Shown piece by piece: positions 1 through 8,428 of a stretch of 44,133 nucleotides of DNA. Both the position numbers and the translations under genes were made by a program. Origin of the DNA: an uncultured Muribaculaceae bacterium (GTDB taxonomy: Bacteria > Bacteroidota > Bacteroidia > Bacteroidales > Muribaculaceae). Position 1 is the stretch's first letter, and each line of letters starts with the position of its first letter. The notes below the pieces were generated by a model. It saw only the letters and a program-made list of their open reading frames with translations. It was not told the DNA's origin and did no database searches. The DNA lies in the NCBI GenBank assembly GCA_905209725.1, contig CAJLTZ010000007.1, forward strand, positions 1 through 44,133, given 5' to 3'.

Positions 1-17
1 ATGAGGCACATCTGCGA

Positions 18-87
18 CCCCTGCGTTAACATTTTTTGTGGGATGGGGTCTTAGACACCATCCCACAATATCATGATAATGCAGGGG
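18..87. repeat. Imperfect 30-bp-arm palindrome at the left window edge
   Basis: Bases 18-46 and 58-87 form an imperfect inverted repeat: both arms share CCCCTGC at the outer end and TTGTGGGATGG at the inner end, with differences in the middle. The left part (18-53) also occurs as a perfect 36-bp inverted copy at 44080-44115, at the other edge of the window. This suggests a dispersed multicopy element on which the assembly broke. No protein or known site was recognised; bases 88-161 hold nothing else identifiable. Confidence 0.75.
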
Positions 88-161
88 CTAAATCGAATTG
101 TTATTGGTTGCAGTTGTAGTCGTCAATGGGAAGTCGGTGCTCTTGTTGGTGCTTGGGCGCG

Positions 162-743
162 TTACATTTTTGGGGCGTCTTTGGAGGCGGTGATGCGCAT
201 GAGGGATCCTTCGATGCCATTGGCGGCTGTGCCGGTGCGGGTCTCCACGCGGAGAAAGCCACCGTCGAAGGCATAAAGCACCATGTCGGTTTCCTCTGGG
301 TCGTCGGGATGCGAGAGGGTCACGATGTTGTCGCGGGTGAGTTTGAGGTTGCTGGCGATATACTGGCTGAGGTCGTCGGAGAGGAGGTCACCAAGGTCGA
401 TGTTACGGATCACGATGCTTGTGGGCGAGAGCACATCCACATCCCATTTGCCGGGAGTGCCGCGCAGGTCGGTATAAAGTGGACGGCCGGCGCCGTCGGT
501 GAGCACGCCCACGAAATTATAATCTGCTGTGTCGAGCGGTTCGCCGACACGGATAGCGTCCACGGCGCTGAGGAGCGTCATGGCAATATCATTGTCTGCG
601 TGAAACACTTCAGGCACAGAGTCCTGAAGCGCTTCGGCCTTTTCCTTGTCGGCCTTTCCCTTGTTGGAATCACAGCCGGCGGTCACAATCAGGGAAGCGG
701 CACAAATCATAGCCGCAAATCCACGATAATTCATCTTGATCAC
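162..743 (-). CDS. Small lipoprotein of unknown function
   Basis: 193 aa. The N-terminus has basic residues, a hydrophobic stretch and a lipobox ending in VTAGC (Cys about residue 24), so the product should be a lipid-anchored envelope protein. The mature part is about 170 aa, mostly acidic and soluble, with no transmembrane segment and no family I recognise. A CAAATTTA box at 776-783 (TAAATTTG on the minus strand) lies about 35 bp upstream and matches the Bacteroidetes -7 element, although the -33 element is poor. The gene is monocistronic as far as the window shows: the POT transporter upstream ends at 956 with hairpins in between. The function is not inferable. Confidence 0.75.
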   Translation of the reverse strand: MIKMNYRGFAAMICAASLIVTAGCDSNKGKADKEKAEALQDSVPEVFHADNDIAMTLLSAVDAIRVGEPLDTADYNFVGVLTDGAGRPLYTDLRGTPGKWDVDVLSPTSIVIRNIDLGDLLSDDLSQYIASNLKLTRDNIVTLSHPDDPEETDMVLYAFDGGFLRVETRTGTAANGIEGSLMRITASKDAPKM

Positions 744-876
744 AACCTAATAACAAGTTCAATTCAAAATCGGCGCAAATTTAGGTAAACTTTTTGATAC
801 GGCCATAAAAATACTATAAAAATCTTTAAAAATGTTAATGAGAATTGGAGCCGCGATCTGAGATAAGATACAAAAG

Positions 877-910
877 CCGCGCACAGCACTTCGCTTCGTG
901 CTGTGCGCGG
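877..910 (-). terminator. 13-bp perfect GC-rich hairpin downstream of the POT gene
   Basis: CCGCGCACAGCAC (877-889) pairs perfectly with 898-910 around an 8-nt loop. On the minus strand it is followed by CTTTTG. It sits 46 bp beyond the POT stop codon, as expected for a transcription terminator, although the U-tract is short. A sequence-related hairpin with a compensatory pair change is at 43159-43192, again just downstream of a gene, so this is a recurring element. Confidence 0.65.
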
Positions 911-925
911 TTAATATGCAGGGCA

Positions 926-953
926 GTCGCTGAGCGACCAATTCCTAATTTCC
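926..953 (-). repeat. GTCGC-TGA-GCGAC hairpin plus degenerate heptamer repeat
   Basis: 926-938 is a 5-bp stem with a 3-nt loop (GTCGC TGA GCGAC). It directly adjoins two imperfect 7-base units (AATTCCT, AATTTCC; 940-953), which reach to within a few bases of the POT stop. The same hairpin/heptamer combination recurs at 35079-35122, and the hairpin alone at 39830-39842, always in the sense of the upstream gene. Confidence 0.6.
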
Positions 954-955
954 AA

Positions 956-2488
956 TCAAGCTTTGTCGGCGGTGACGCGCTCCAGCCAGTTGACCATCGT
1001 GAGCATCACGCCCATCGAAATCACGCAGACTCCGAAGAATACTGCCCATGCCACCCAGATAGGATATGCATTATAGATGAGCGGGCCAATCCAGAGCATG
1101 AGGTTGCCCACAGCCGTGGCGCCGAGCCAGAGACCCTGGCAGAGACCCTGCAGGTGCTTCGGGGCCACTTTCGACACAAAACTGAGTCCGAGCGGGGAGA
1201 TGAAGAGTTCGGCTACTGTCATGAAGAAGTAGTAGAGGATGAGCACCCACCATCCGGCTTTCACCACGTCGGCACCTGAGGCCACCAGGGCGCGGAAATC
1301 TGTGCCGGAGGGATAGCCTTCGCTTGCCGAGAAGATGGTCATGAAGAGATATGCGATACCTGCGAGACCCATGCCGATGGCAATCTTCTTGGGAGTGGAG
1401 ATCTCCTTGCCACGGCGCGAGAATGCTGCGAAAATCCACATCACGATAGGCGTGAGCACAATCACGAAGAAGGGATTCACGGCCTGCCAGATTTCAGGAG
1501 CAATAGCGCTGGTGTCCACGAAGTCGCGGGCAAAGAGCGACATCGAGGTGCCGTTCTGATGGAATGAGAACCAGAAGAAGATTGCGATGCCAAGCACTGC
1601 GAAGAGAGCGTAAAGACGCTGCTTGATCTCCTTGGCCATGGCGAGTTTCTCTTCGGGAGTATAGTTTTCCACCTGAGCCTCCTCCTTCTTGGAGGGGTTG
1701 GGGAGGGATTTCTTGGTGAAGATGAAGATCACCAGCGAAATAAGCATGGCAGCCACAGAGGCGATGAATGAATAGTGCACGCCGGTGTTGAACACCTTGA
1801 GATATTCCGTACAGAAGGCCTGGAGTTCCTGGCCTGCCTGCATGCCGACGCTTGTGGCCATGGCCATGAGTTCGTTGATGTTTTCCATCGACATCGGGTC
1901 GGTGACGGAGAGGCACTGGTGAGCCAAAGCGGGGAAGGCAGCGTTATATACCATACCGTTCGTCTCGAGCCACCAGCTGCGGAGCATAGGAGCCACGAAG
2001 GGGGCGATCAGACCGCCCACGTTGATGAATACGTAGAAGATCTGGAAACCGGAATCACGCTGAGCGGAATAGCGTGGGTTGTCGTAGAGCTGACCCACGA
2101 TAGCCTGGAGGTTGCCTTTGAAGAGGCCGTTGCCGAAGGCGATGAGGAAGAGGGCCACGCAGGTAAGAGTCAGCAGCCAGCCGGTGTTCTGCGGGGTGGC
2201 CAGGATGGGCACTGCGAGCACCACATAGCCGAAGGTCATCACCACGAGACCCTGAATGATGGTGCGTTTATAGTTTTGGGTTTTGTCGGCGATAAGGCCG
2301 CCTACGAGGCTAAGCACATAGATGCCGGCGTAGAAGAAGCTGTAGATGAGGGTGGATGTTTCCTCGCTGAGTCCGAACTTGGAGCAAAGGAAAAGCACCA
2401 GCACAGCGTTCATGATGTAATAGCCAAACCGTTCGCCCATGTTGCTGAGGGCTGCGGGCACAAGGCCTTTCGGGTGGTTTTTAAACAT
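956..2488 (-). CDS. POT/PTR-family proton-dependent oligopeptide transporter
   Basis: 510 aa, a many-span inner-membrane protein of the major facilitator superfamily (POT/PTR2 branch), which imports di- and tripeptides with protons. Visible signatures are the N-terminal ERFGYY motif in helix 1, a GGLIADK loop after helix 2, the FQIFYVFINVGGLIAPF segment typical of POT helices 4-5, and repeated hydrophobic spans to the C-terminus. In the usual helix-1 ExxER motif the first Glu appears to be Asn (NMGER). A charged Pro/Lys-rich linker (about residues 262-275) separates the N- and C-terminal halves. It lies 65 bp downstream of sufE on the same strand with no clear promoter between, so the two may be cotranscribed. 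Substrate specificity cannot be read. Confidence 0.93.
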   Translation of the reverse strand: MFKNHPKGLVPAALSNMGERFGYYIMNAVLVLFLCSKFGLSEETSTLIYSFFYAGIYVLSLVGGLIADKTQNYKRTIIQGLVVMTFGYVVLAVPILATPQNTGWLLTLTCVALFLIAFGNGLFKGNLQAIVGQLYDNPRYSAQRDSGFQIFYVFINVGGLIAPFVAPMLRSWWLETNGMVYNAAFPALAHQCLSVTDPMSMENINELMAMATSVGMQAGQELQAFCTEYLKVFNTGVHYSFIASVAAMLISLVIFIFTKKSLPNPSKKEEAQVENYTPEEKLAMAKEIKQRLYALFAVLGIAIFFWFSFHQNGTSMSLFARDFVDTSAIAPEIWQAVNPFFVIVLTPIVMWIFAAFSRRGKEISTPKKIAIGMGLAGIAYLFMTIFSASEGYPSGTDFRALVASGADVVKAGWWVLILYYFFMTVAELFISPLGLSFVSKVAPKHLQGLCQGLWLGATAVGNLMLWIGPLIYNAYPIWVAWAVFFGVCVISMGVMLTMVNWLERVTADKA

Positions 2489-2553
2489 GTGTCGGGTATT
2501 ATTTAATGGTTAGAGTTTTAGGCAGTTGATGTGTATCTTGAAAGATTTATGAA

Positions 2554-2985
2554 TCAATTTGCGGAAAGGGCCTTGAAAGCGCGGGCGTAGTCGCGGATTT
2601 GGCGCACCATGGCCACGAGGCCGTTGCTGCGCGTGGGGGAGAGGTGTTCGCTTAGTCCGATACGGTCGATGAAATATAGGTCGGAGTCGAGGATTTCGTC
2701 GGGGGTGCGGTCGTTGAGCACGCGCATCAGCAGGGAAACGATTCCCTTGACAATCAGCGCGTCGGAATCGGCATCGAAATGGATACGGCCATACTCCTTA
2801 CGGTGAGCGGCAATCCATACGCGGCTCTGGCAGCCCTCTATTAGGTTGGCCGGAGTTTTTTCGTTTTCGGGATATGGGGGGAGTTGGTTGCCGAGTTCGA
2901 TGATATAGGCATAGCGGTCCATCCAGTCGCTGAGGCCCTCGAATTCCTCGATTATTTCGTTTTGTGTTTCGTTGATGCTAAGCAT
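2554..2985 (-). CDS. sufE: SufE family sulfur acceptor for Fe-S cluster assembly
   Basis: 143 aa, a SufE-type cytosolic protein that accepts persulfide sulfur from the cysteine desulfurase SufS and passes it to the Fe-S scaffold. The GCQSRVW motif contains the active-site Cys (residue 52). The length matches the family. I chose the start at 2985 (MLSINETQ) rather than 13 codons upstream because homologous domains begin there and the upstream residues look like untranslated leader. A good Bacteroidetes promoter lies at 3048-3081. No sufS is nearby, which is common in this group, where sufBCDS lies elsewhere. Confidence 0.9.
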   Translation of the reverse strand: MLSINETQNEIIEEFEGLSDWMDRYAYIIELGNQLPPYPENEKTPANLIEGCQSRVWIAAHRKEYGRIHFDADSDALIVKGIVSLLMRVLNDRTPDEILDSDLYFIDRIGLSEHLSPTRSNGLVAMVRQIRDYARAFKALSAN

Positions 2986-3047
2986 AATTGACGGATAGTA
3001 ATGCGGCGAGCGGTGTAAAAGCATATGCTGCGCGTGCCTTCTATTCG

Positions 3048-3081
3048 CAAAGTTAATACTTTTTTTGAAGAGCGCCCCAAA
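3048..3081 (-). promoter_or_regulatory. Bacteroidetes-type promoter for sufE
   Basis: On the minus strand TTTG (3081-3078) and TAACTTTG (3055-3048) are separated by 22 nt, close to the Bacteroidetes -33/-7 consensus. The predicted transcript starts near 3040, giving a leader of about 55 nt before the sufE start at 2985. Confidence 0.6.
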
Positions 3082-3130
3082 GTAAGCAAAAAAAAATGAC
3101 GGTGCAGCGTTGGCAAAAGCAGAGTTGCTC

Positions 3131-3153
3131 TGATTCCTGATTCCTGATTCCTG
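3131..3153. repeat. Heptanucleotide tandem repeat (TGATTCC)x3
   Basis: Three perfect in-phase copies of TGATTCC plus two further bases lie 7 bp from the stop codon of the acyl-CoA synthetase gene. This is one of six gene-end heptamer arrays in the window. Confidence 0.8.
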
Positions 3154-3159
3154 TTTTTC

Positions 3160-4833
3160 TCAAGTGGTATAGAGGAAGCGTTTTATGCTGCGCTTGGGGG
3201 TTTTCTCAAATTCTACTGGCATTGCTACTATCTTCGATATTTGCTCGTAGGGGGCGAGGAGCTTGTTCAGTTCCTTGCGCACATTCTCCATCGTGGGCTC
3301 CAGGTCGGTGGTGGAGACGTCGAATCGGTCGAGGGCGTCGAAGTCGGGATATACGAGCGCCACAAGTTTTCCCTTTCGTTCCACCACGAGGCTCTCTGTG
3401 ACGAATGGCATATTGTTGAGTTTTGCCTCGATCTCTTCAGGGTAGATATTCTGACCGGAAGATGTGAGAATCATAGTTTTGGAGCGGCCACGGAGAAAGA
3501 GGGTGCCATCGGCAGAACGGGTGCCCATGTCGCCGGTGTGGAGCCAGCCGTTGTCGTCGAGTACATTATGCGTGGCTTCCGGATTCTTGAAATAACCCTT
3601 CATTACATTGGTTCCCTTGACGCATATCTCTCCCGGCACATTTTCGGGGTCGTCGCTATCTACCGTGGTTTCGAGCATGGGGAGTGTTCGGCCCGACGAA
3701 CCGGGGATGAATTTCTCCCAATGGGTGTAAGAGATCAGCGGGCCGCATTCGGTCATGCCATAGCCCACGGTGAAGGGGAATTTTATGCGGTGAAGGAAAT
3801 CCTCTACCTCATGGTTGAGAGGGGCGCCGCCGACAATCACCTGCTCAAACTCTCCTCCGAAAGCGTCCATGAGTTTTTTGCGAATTTTGGCATAGATGAA
3901 AGAGTCGAGGAAGGGGACAGCCAAAGTCCAGCGCATCGTGCCCTTCGAGATGAGGGGGAGAATCTGGTTTTTATAAATCTTCTCGAGGATTAGGGGCACG
4001 CAGATCACAAGGTTAGGTTTCACCTCGTTCATGGCCTTTATAAGGATTCTTGGGGAGGGCACTTTACCCAATATCGTGATATGAGAACCGACAGCGAGAG
4101 GGGTAAGCATATCGAATGCGCAACCGTATGCGTGTGCCAGTGGCAGGAAAGAGAGCGCGCGGCTGCTGCGGAAGTGGAGTTGCGTGTGAATGCCGAAGCA
4201 TACGTTTCCGGCAAGGTTGTCGCCGGTGAGCATTACACCCTTCGAGAAACCGGTAGTTCCGGAGGTGTAATTAATTTCGCGCACCTCCTCGTTGGGGATT
4301 TCGGGATATTTCACGCATTCGGAAGTGTATCCGTCGGGATATTTTCTGCGGAAACGGCGGGTGAGCATACGCAAAGATCTACGCAGGAGTCCCTCCTCGT
4401 CGCCGGGGTCGTGGAGTGCCTGGAAGTCGTCGATTGCGATTGCGCCATGCACATTGAGCAGGGCCTCCGGCTCCATCGGTTCCCACACGGCGCGTGACGC
4501 AAAGAGCAGCCGCGCTTCCGAGTGGTTCACGATGTGGGTTATGTCCACGGGATTGAACTCTGCGAGGATTGGCACAATCACGGCGCCGTAGGTCACGGTG
4601 GCCATATATACAAGCACCCAGTTGCTGCAGTCGCGTCCGCAGAGCGCCACTTTGTCGCCTTGTTGAATGCCGAGCGTTTCATACAGCAGATGAATTTTGG
4701 CCACGGTGGTGGCCACATCGCCGTAAGTAAGTGTACGGCCGGTGACATAGTCGGTCAGTGCCGGCAGATACCAGTTTTCGATAAAGCTTTGCTCATAGAG
4801 GTGTACGAAATTGTCGATTTCAACGGGTGACAT
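3160..4833 (-). CDS. AMP-binding long-chain acyl-CoA synthetase
   Basis: 557 aa from MSPVEID at 4833. An ANL-superfamily adenylate-forming enzyme that activates a carboxylic (probably fatty) acid with ATP and CoA. The P-loop YTSGTTGFSKG is at about 189-199, the A5-like motif GYGMTECGP near 340, the hinge-region TGDMG follows near 440, and the C-terminal lysine region ends KRSIKRF. It is soluble with no signal peptide. A reading frame extends 58 codons further upstream, but that stretch overlaps the dehydrogenase gene and translates the GGATTRG repeat, so it was rejected. The gene follows the iron-type alcohol dehydrogenase by 35 bp on the same strand, suggesting an operon that links an alcohol or aldehyde to acyl-CoA metabolism (inference). 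Confidence 0.92.
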   Translation of the reverse strand: MSPVEIDNFVHLYEQSFIENWYLPALTDYVTGRTLTYGDVATTVAKIHLLYETLGIQQGDKVALCGRDCSNWVLVYMATVTYGAVIVPILAEFNPVDITHIVNHSEARLLFASRAVWEPMEPEALLNVHGAIAIDDFQALHDPGDEEGLLRRSLRMLTRRFRRKYPDGYTSECVKYPEIPNEEVREINYTSGTTGFSKGVMLTGDNLAGNVCFGIHTQLHFRSSRALSFLPLAHAYGCAFDMLTPLAVGSHITILGKVPSPRILIKAMNEVKPNLVICVPLILEKIYKNQILPLISKGTMRWTLAVPFLDSFIYAKIRKKLMDAFGGEFEQVIVGGAPLNHEVEDFLHRIKFPFTVGYGMTECGPLISYTHWEKFIPGSSGRTLPMLETTVDSDDPENVPGEICVKGTNVMKGYFKNPEATHNVLDDNGWLHTGDMGTRSADGTLFLRGRSKTMILTSSGQNIYPEEIEAKLNNMPFVTESLVVERKGKLVALVYPDFDALDRFDVSTTDLEPTMENVRKELNKLLAPYEQISKIVAMPVEFEKTPKRSIKRFLYTT

Positions 4834-4839
4834 AGTAGG

Positions 4840-4867
4840 GGATTGGGGATTAGGGATTAGGGATTGG
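4840..4867. repeat. Heptanucleotide tandem repeat (GGATTRG)x4
   Basis: Four in-phase heptamers (GGATTGG, GGATTAG, GGATTAG, GGATTGG) fill nearly the whole 35-bp gap between the dehydrogenase stop (4869) and the acyl-CoA synthetase start (4833). They must be transcribed as part of the intercistronic region. Confidence 0.85.
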
Positions 4868-4868
4868 G

Positions 4869-6062
4869 TTATTCTTTGTCTTTGTTTTCGCAGGCGATGC
4901 GGTAGATTTCGCGGCAGTCGTCCATGGAGAGGGGCACGTAATTGCCCAATGTGTCGCCCACATTGCGTTGCAGCGATTTCACCATTTTGTCGATGTCGGG
5001 TTCGCAACCGATGAGTTCGGGCAGGGAAGTGGTAAGGCCGAGGTCGTGGTAGAAGTTGATGAGGTTTGAGATGCCTTCGTCGATAATCTCTTCGGTGGTT
5101 TTCCCGGCGGGGTTAACGCTCATCACGTTGATAGCGAATCGCCAGAGTTTATCGGGATTTCGGCGGGCGCAGAATTGCATCCAGGCGGGAATGATTACAG
5201 CGAGTCCTGCGCCGTGGGCCACATGATAGAATGCGGAGATTTCATGTTCGAGGCGATGGGAAGCCCAGTCCTCCACCTTACCCACGCCGCAGAGGCCGTT
5301 ATGGGCAAGAGTGCCGGCCCACATCACATCGGCACGTGCGTCATAGTCGTCGGGATTTAGGCGCAGGCTGAGAGCCTGGTCCATCACGTCGCGAAGGATG
5401 GCTTCGGAATAGGAGTCCACAAGTTGTGTGCCGGTAGTATTTGAGAAATAGCGTTCGTAGATATGTGCCATCATGTCCACCACACCATAGGCTGTCTGTT
5501 CCCAGGGGAGGGTCATGGTGAGTTCCGGATTCATGATAGCGAAGCGTGGACGCAGGAGGTCGGGATAGCGCACGGAGATTTTCTGATGCGTTTCCTCATT
5601 TGTAATCACGGAATTGCCGCTGCCTTCGCTGCCGGCTGCGGGGATGGTGAGCACCACGCCCACGGGGAGAGCAAACTGAGGTTTTGCCTTGCCGCAATAG
5701 AAGTCCCAGAAATCGCCGGGGTAAGTGGCACCGAGTGCTATTCCCTTTGCGGCATCTATAGGACTGCCTCCACCGATAGCGAGGATGAAGTTGACGCTCT
5801 CCTTCACGGCGAGTGCGATTCCATTGTATACGCTTTCGGCTGTGGGGTTGGGCTGGATTCCGCCGAAGGTGATATATTGGATGCCGGCGGCATTGAGAGA
5901 ATCGAGCACACGGCCGAGCAGGCCGGAAGTCTGAATGCGGTCGCTGCCGTATACAATCATTACTTTCGATGCGCCGCATCTGGCGAGCGCGGCACCCGTC
6001 TCATTTTCCACGCCCTTGCCGAAGATGAACTTCGTAGGCGAGCAGAATGTGAAATTTTCCAT
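4869..6062 (-). CDS. Iron-containing (group III) alcohol dehydrogenase, BDH/YqhD-like
   Basis: 397 aa, a cytosolic NAD(P)H-dependent dehydrogenase of the butanol-dehydrogenase/YqhD branch. The cofactor loop GGGSPIDAAKG is at about 97-107. The metal ligands Asp196, His200, His269 and His283 have the same spacing as in YqhD-type enzymes. N-terminal FTFCSPTKFIFGKG is typical. The reaction is interconversion of an aldehyde and an alcohol; the physiological substrate is unknown. It is the first gene of a pair with the acyl-CoA synthetase. A possible -7 box CAAATATA lies at 6095-6102 (minus-strand TATATTTG), with its -33 region falling inside the 45-bp repeat copy at 6104-6148, so that repeat may affect its expression. 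Confidence 0.93.
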   Translation of the reverse strand: MENFTFCSPTKFIFGKGVENETGAALARCGASKVMIVYGSDRIQTSGLLGRVLDSLNAAGIQYITFGGIQPNPTAESVYNGIALAVKESVNFILAIGGGSPIDAAKGIALGATYPGDFWDFYCGKAKPQFALPVGVVLTIPAAGSEGSGNSVITNEETHQKISVRYPDLLRPRFAIMNPELTMTLPWEQTAYGVVDMMAHIYERYFSNTTGTQLVDSYSEAILRDVMDQALSLRLNPDDYDARADVMWAGTLAHNGLCGVGKVEDWASHRLEHEISAFYHVAHGAGLAVIIPAWMQFCARRNPDKLWRFAINVMSVNPAGKTTEEIIDEGISNLINFYHDLGLTTSLPELIGCEPDIDKMVKSLQRNVGDTLGNYVPLSMDDCREIYRIACENKDKE

Positions 6063-6103
6063 ATCTCAATTTTGGGTTATCTTGATTCTACATGCAAATA
6101 TAT

Positions 6104-6148
6104 AACAAATCCGGGGCATCAAAAAGATGATGTCCCGGAAATTTATTG
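6104..6148. repeat. 45-bp direct repeat, left copy
   Basis: Identical over 45 bp to 8429-8473, in the same orientation. It contains an inverted repeat, CCGGG...CCCGG around an A-rich loop (6111-6137), that resembles a terminator on the minus strand. It lies just beyond the stop of the secreted 277-aa gene. The two copies bracket the AT-rich segment carrying two genes. Confidence 0.9.
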
Positions 6149-6190
6149 TATTTTCCTCAATGATACGCAGTGGCAAGACTCAGAATATGG

Positions 6191-7024
6191 TTATTTTGAG
6201 ATATACTTCTTTCCGGCGGATATTAAAATCCCTTTCTCATTTTCTGAAGACCTTTTGCCATTTAAGTTGTAAATGGGAGTGGATTCATTTTTCTGAAAAT
6301 CATCCTTACTATTTATTATTTGTGCACGGATTGCTTCAAGATCAAGAATAGTTTCTCCATGAGATTTAACCTTCACAAGATGAGAAGATCCTCCGGCATA
6401 TTTCCATACACAATTGTGCAATGGATTACCAGTGTAACCGATACCCTGAATCCAATGACCTGAAAATTTGGATTCCGTATTTTTAGTTTTGGAGTAAAAT
6501 GGTTGCGATGTGGCATCCTCTTTAAATAACATTTTAGTGAAAGAAATGCCATTGTATTCCATTGTTTCGCTTTCTAAATATTCAAGAGTGCTTGTGCGAG
6601 GTTCCTGTGTCAGATTTGAAGTTATGAGAAAAGATGGGTAGCAAGCGTTTACGTTACATTTGTCGCCAACATTTAAATCAAAATCAAATATCAGGGCTGG
6701 TTGAGAACTATTTCCATAATTAAAAGAATAAACCTTGTTCCCTTCAACATATAGAAATGTGACTAAAGACTTATCAGTTTCAGATCCGATTCGTTTCTCC
6801 TGCTCATTATCGTATTTTTGAGACCATACATTAAGATAGACTCTTCCACTAATAGGTGTAGTGCCTTCAATCCACATCTCAGTATATCCGGTTACTACCT
6901 TATTATCCTGATCAAGATAAGAATATTGCGTAATCCAACTTGTGCCTTCCTCAAAATAGTTTTTTTGAGCCAAAGCAATAAGAGTGACGAGCATTCCGAC
7001 AAATAAAAGTGCTATTCTTTTCAT
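6191..7024 (-). CDS. Secreted protein of unknown function with Bacteroidales C-terminal tail
   Basis: 277 aa. A clear signal peptide (KRIALLFVGMLVTLIALAQ) is followed by a beta-rich, aromatic-rich body with no family I recognise. The final ~27 residues follow the pattern (I)YNLNGKR...GILISAGKKY, a short tail shared with five other secreted proteins in this window and reminiscent of type IX secretion C-terminal signals. The gene starts 41 bp after the C10 protease stop on the same strand, so the two are probably cotranscribed from the promoter at 8262-8292. It is visibly AT-rich compared with flanking genes. C10 proteases are sometimes encoded beside their inhibitor, so an inhibitor, chaperone or substrate role is conceivable, but no sequence similarity supports it. 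Confidence 0.75.
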   Translation of the reverse strand: MKRIALLFVGMLVTLIALAQKNYFEEGTSWITQYSYLDQDNKVVTGYTEMWIEGTTPISGRVYLNVWSQKYDNEQEKRIGSETDKSLVTFLYVEGNKVYSFNYGNSSQPALIFDFDLNVGDKCNVNACYPSFLITSNLTQEPRTSTLEYLESETMEYNGISFTKMLFKEDATSQPFYSKTKNTESKFSGHWIQGIGYTGNPLHNCVWKYAGGSSHLVKVKSHGETILDLEAIRAQIINSKDDFQKNESTPIYNLNGKRSSENEKGILISAGKKYISK

Positions 7025-7065
7025 AATGTCCGTATTTTTTTTAAGGTTCTGATAATATTGAGTTA

Positions 7066-8235
7066 TTATTTAATTGCGGCGTAATCAAAATCAGTGTATT
7101 TATAACCATCCAAAGGATTAAATATTTCTCCAGTGAAATATCCATTGCCTTGACCTCCCCAGCCCCAGTCGCAATGAAGATAAATACAAGTTTTGACATT
7201 TTTGCCTAAGGCCATATCCATATTAAGATAGTATGCGCATCCATCTATAACCCATCCGTGGCCTTGTTCATATTTGGGATAATCCGGATTATATCCAGTG
7301 ATATAGATATAACATGAATCATGCAAAAATTCTACCACTTTCTGGTCATTATATTTAAACATGATAGGGTGATTGTCTGTGGTTTGTGTCATGATGTTGC
7401 ATGATGTGTTCCAGAATTCTCTTAAAGGTTCCGCAATTCCACATAAAGTTTGGATGTTTTCCTCATCAAACTCAACTTTCATAGCGATTCCGAGATCACA
7501 GATAAATCTTGCCATCTTGTCCGTAGCTTCAGAATATGACATTAAACTGCCATCTCCTCCTATACCGTTATTAATGGCTTTGAAGTTGTAAGTGTGACCA
7601 TTATATGTAAGCGTTTCTTTTACATGGGATATTATTGACGCTGTGGCTAATGGTATGCATCCAGCAGGAAATCCGGGTTTCCTTTGAGCTACATACTTGT
7701 TGTAGGGGCTCCATTGATTCAAGGTTGTTGTAAGCATTGGTGCAACCCTTACAGGTGGTATTTTATATGTGTAATCTCCCGGATATGAGATGGAACGGGT
7801 TTGGGTACATGCATTGTCCATATAAGGCTCAATTCGTCCTAAGAAATTTTCATTTGCAATCGGATTATTTGTATCAAACGTTCCGTTTTCAGAGAATGCT
7901 AAAATTGGATAGACTCGGCTATCGGAAGCGATAATGGCGAAGCCATTATCCTTTTCAAAGTTGATGACATATGCCAGAGTATCTCCAATTTCATTCTCAC
8001 CTCTCGTTTGATGGCTACGCATTATGTAACTAATCTCGTATGAATTAGATCTTGTTCTATTCCCTTGATTTGTTACATTTGAGGCAATTTCGATTGCTTC
8101 TTTGCAACTAATGTGCGTACTGGGAATAGAGTGATTGATTACGACTGAACCTTCTGCTGGTCCTTCAAAGGGACTGTTAGTACAACTCGAAATTAGCATT
8201 ACGAGTGCACTAAAAAATAAAATCGGTTGTTTCAT
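7066..8235 (-). CDS. Peptidase C10 (streptopain/SpeB family) lipoprotein
   Basis: 389 aa from MKQPILFF at 8235; the frame extends 23 codons upstream but the signal peptide starts here. The lipobox LISSC puts the lipidated Cys at residue 18. A prodomain (about 30-150) with a Spi-like beginning (CKEAIEIASNV) is followed by the C10 hallmark APMLTTTLNQWSPYN. The catalytic Cys is at 193 in PAGCIPLATAS and the catalytic His at 326 in GHGWVIDG, followed by the HCDWGWGG motif near 354-361. All expected catalytic elements are present, so it should be an active papain-like cysteine protease at the cell surface. The gene is AT-rich and sits in a segment bounded by 45-bp direct repeats, consistent with horizontal acquisition. 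Confidence 0.9.
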   Translation of the reverse strand: MKQPILFFSALVMLISSCTNSPFEGPAEGSVVINHSIPSTHISCKEAIEIASNVTNQGNRTRSNSYEISYIMRSHQTRGENEIGDTLAYVINFEKDNGFAIIASDSRVYPILAFSENGTFDTNNPIANENFLGRIEPYMDNACTQTRSISYPGDYTYKIPPVRVAPMLTTTLNQWSPYNKYVAQRKPGFPAGCIPLATASIISHVKETLTYNGHTYNFKAINNGIGGDGSLMSYSEATDKMARFICDLGIAMKVEFDEENIQTLCGIAEPLREFWNTSCNIMTQTTDNHPIMFKYNDQKVVEFLHDSCYIYITGYNPDYPKYEQGHGWVIDGCAYYLNMDMALGKNVKTCIYLHCDWGWGGQGNGYFTGEIFNPLDGYKYTDFDYAAIK

Positions 8236-8261
8236 GTTGATATAATGCTTGTTAGTATGTG

Positions 8262-8292
8262 CAAAGATAAACAATCCTTTTGAAAATCCAAA
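8262..8292 (-). promoter_or_regulatory. Bacteroidetes-type promoter for the C10 protease operon
   Basis: On the minus strand TTTG (8292-8289), 19 nt, then TATCTTTG (8269-8262) matches the -33/-7 consensus. The predicted start site is near 8255, giving a leader of about 20 nt before the start codon at 8235. The promoter lies inside the repeat-bounded islet, so the islet carries its own expression signal. Bases 8293-8428 hold nothing else recognisable. Confidence 0.7.
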
Positions 8293-8428
8293 ATTTTTTA
8301 TCAAGTAAAGAGTATAGGAGAAGTATTTATGTAAAGAAGTTGATTTCTATTGATTTGGATATTATATTTATTCTGAATTTACACATGCCGTTGGTGGCAT
8401 TCATCTATTTTCAGTGCAATTGCCTATA

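Noticed and set aside
18..53. 36-bp edge repeat as a CRISPR repeat
   Set aside because: The length fits, but there is no regularly spaced array and no cas gene; copies are palindromic or degenerate.
4834..5007. Upstream extension of the acyl-CoA synthetase frame
   Set aside because: It overlaps the end of the dehydrogenase gene and translates the GGATTRG repeat; conserved sequence starts only at 4833.
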